In this document: in pieces, positions 43,255 through 43,389 of the stretch
Position numbering within the stretch: position 1 is the stretch's first letter
Layout of the letters: every line of letters begins with the position of its first letter
Assembly: GCA_945862355.1 (NCBI GenBank)
Contig: CAMAYR010000005.1
Location: 1-43,389, forward strand
Source: Devosia equisanguinis
GTDB lineage: Bacteria > Pseudomonadota > Alphaproteobacteria > Rhizobiales > Hyphomicrobiaceae
Direction of reading: 5' to 3'
DNA length: 43,389 nt
Program-made: the position numbers and the translations under genes
The notes under the pieces: model-generated
What the model was told of the DNA's origin: nothing
The model's input: the letters and a program-made list of their open reading frames with translations, nothing else
The model's database searches: none

Positions 43255-43389
43255 TCGTGACGGTCGCCCGGTACCTGAAAGGTCGGCAGCCGCCGGACGG
43301 GCCGTGCGCCGAGTTCATGAGACGAACAACGGCCAGGAAGGCGGGCATGGCGGCCAACAGAAGGATGATGCGGCGCAATGGGCGACCTA

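Noticed and set aside
43172-43378. 68-residue minus-strand frame with a signal-peptide-like N-terminus
   Set aside because: TTG start with a weak binding site, overlaps the end of the TIR gene by 83 bases on the opposite strand, and the rest is Arg/Ser/Gly-rich without motif. Possible but unsupported.

Overview
The window is a GC-rich (roughly 64-66%) bacterial chromosome segment with densely packed genes, short gaps, many GTGA/TGATG-type overlaps and Shine-Dalgarno-led GTG/TTG starts. Gene order fabG-acpP-fabF-mltG, the set tlpA<>argH-lptM-lysA, and a pyrK-like/pyrD pair all point to an alphaproteobacterium, probably in the Hyphomicrobiales. That placement is inferred from gene content and style, not from a marker gene. 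I see no rRNA, tRNA, CRISPR array, transposase or integrase.

Layout. 1-600: edge of a minus-strand unit with a truncated gene and a small membrane-anchored coiled-coil protein. 784-5250: fatty-acid synthesis and cell-wall block (fabG, acpP, fabF, mltG). 5449-15159: a long co-directional block with a CoxL-type molybdenum hydroxylase lacking partner subunits, dihydroorotase (pyrC), an amidase overlapping a TPR plus 2-oxoglutarate-oxygenase-like fusion, a PyrK-like electron-transfer protein overlapping class-1B-like dihydroorotate dehydrogenase, a small ABM-fold protein and a quinone-oxidoreductase-like MDR enzyme. 15170-18434: minus-strand genes for a membrane-anchored TIR protein, QueF, a secreted FKBP and a zinc alcohol dehydrogenase. 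18693-20717: a leader-like mini-ORF, two small four-helix transporters and a FemAB/GNAT-like transferase, all overlapping. 20751-24933: an orphan membrane histidine kinase, a GST flanked by 12-bp tandem repeats, and a metallo-beta-lactamase-fold hydrolase overlapping a Fe-S uracil-DNA-glycosylase-like protein. 24988-29392: a Tat-type arginine-rich mini-protein, TlpA, ArgH, LptM-like lipoprotein and LysA. 29450-36780: a periplasmic coiled-coil protein, a DUF4287/DUF5655-like protein, an ICMT-like methyltransferase, a double-SH3 protein, a dienelactone hydrolase, a Tat-exported intradiol-dioxygenase-like protein overlapping a b-heme membrane protein, and a TTT-type binding protein. 37010-43254: MMPL/RND exporter, an unknown membrane protein, polysaccharide deacetylase, phosphoglycolate phosphatase and a second TIR protein with a distinctive C-terminal domain.

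How the genes work together. FabG, AcpP and FabF form the core of the fatty-acid elongation cycle. PyrC and PyrD/K carry out consecutive steps of UMP synthesis (or could act on related heterocycles alongside the Mo enzyme and amidase). ArgH and LysA complete arginine and lysine synthesis. The most unusual candidates are the two TIR proteins, the TPR-oxygenase fusion coupled to an amidase, the exported dioxygenase-like protein with a ferric-reductase-like partner, and the asymmetric small-transporter pair coupled to a FemAB-like transferase. No complete known defence system is visible.
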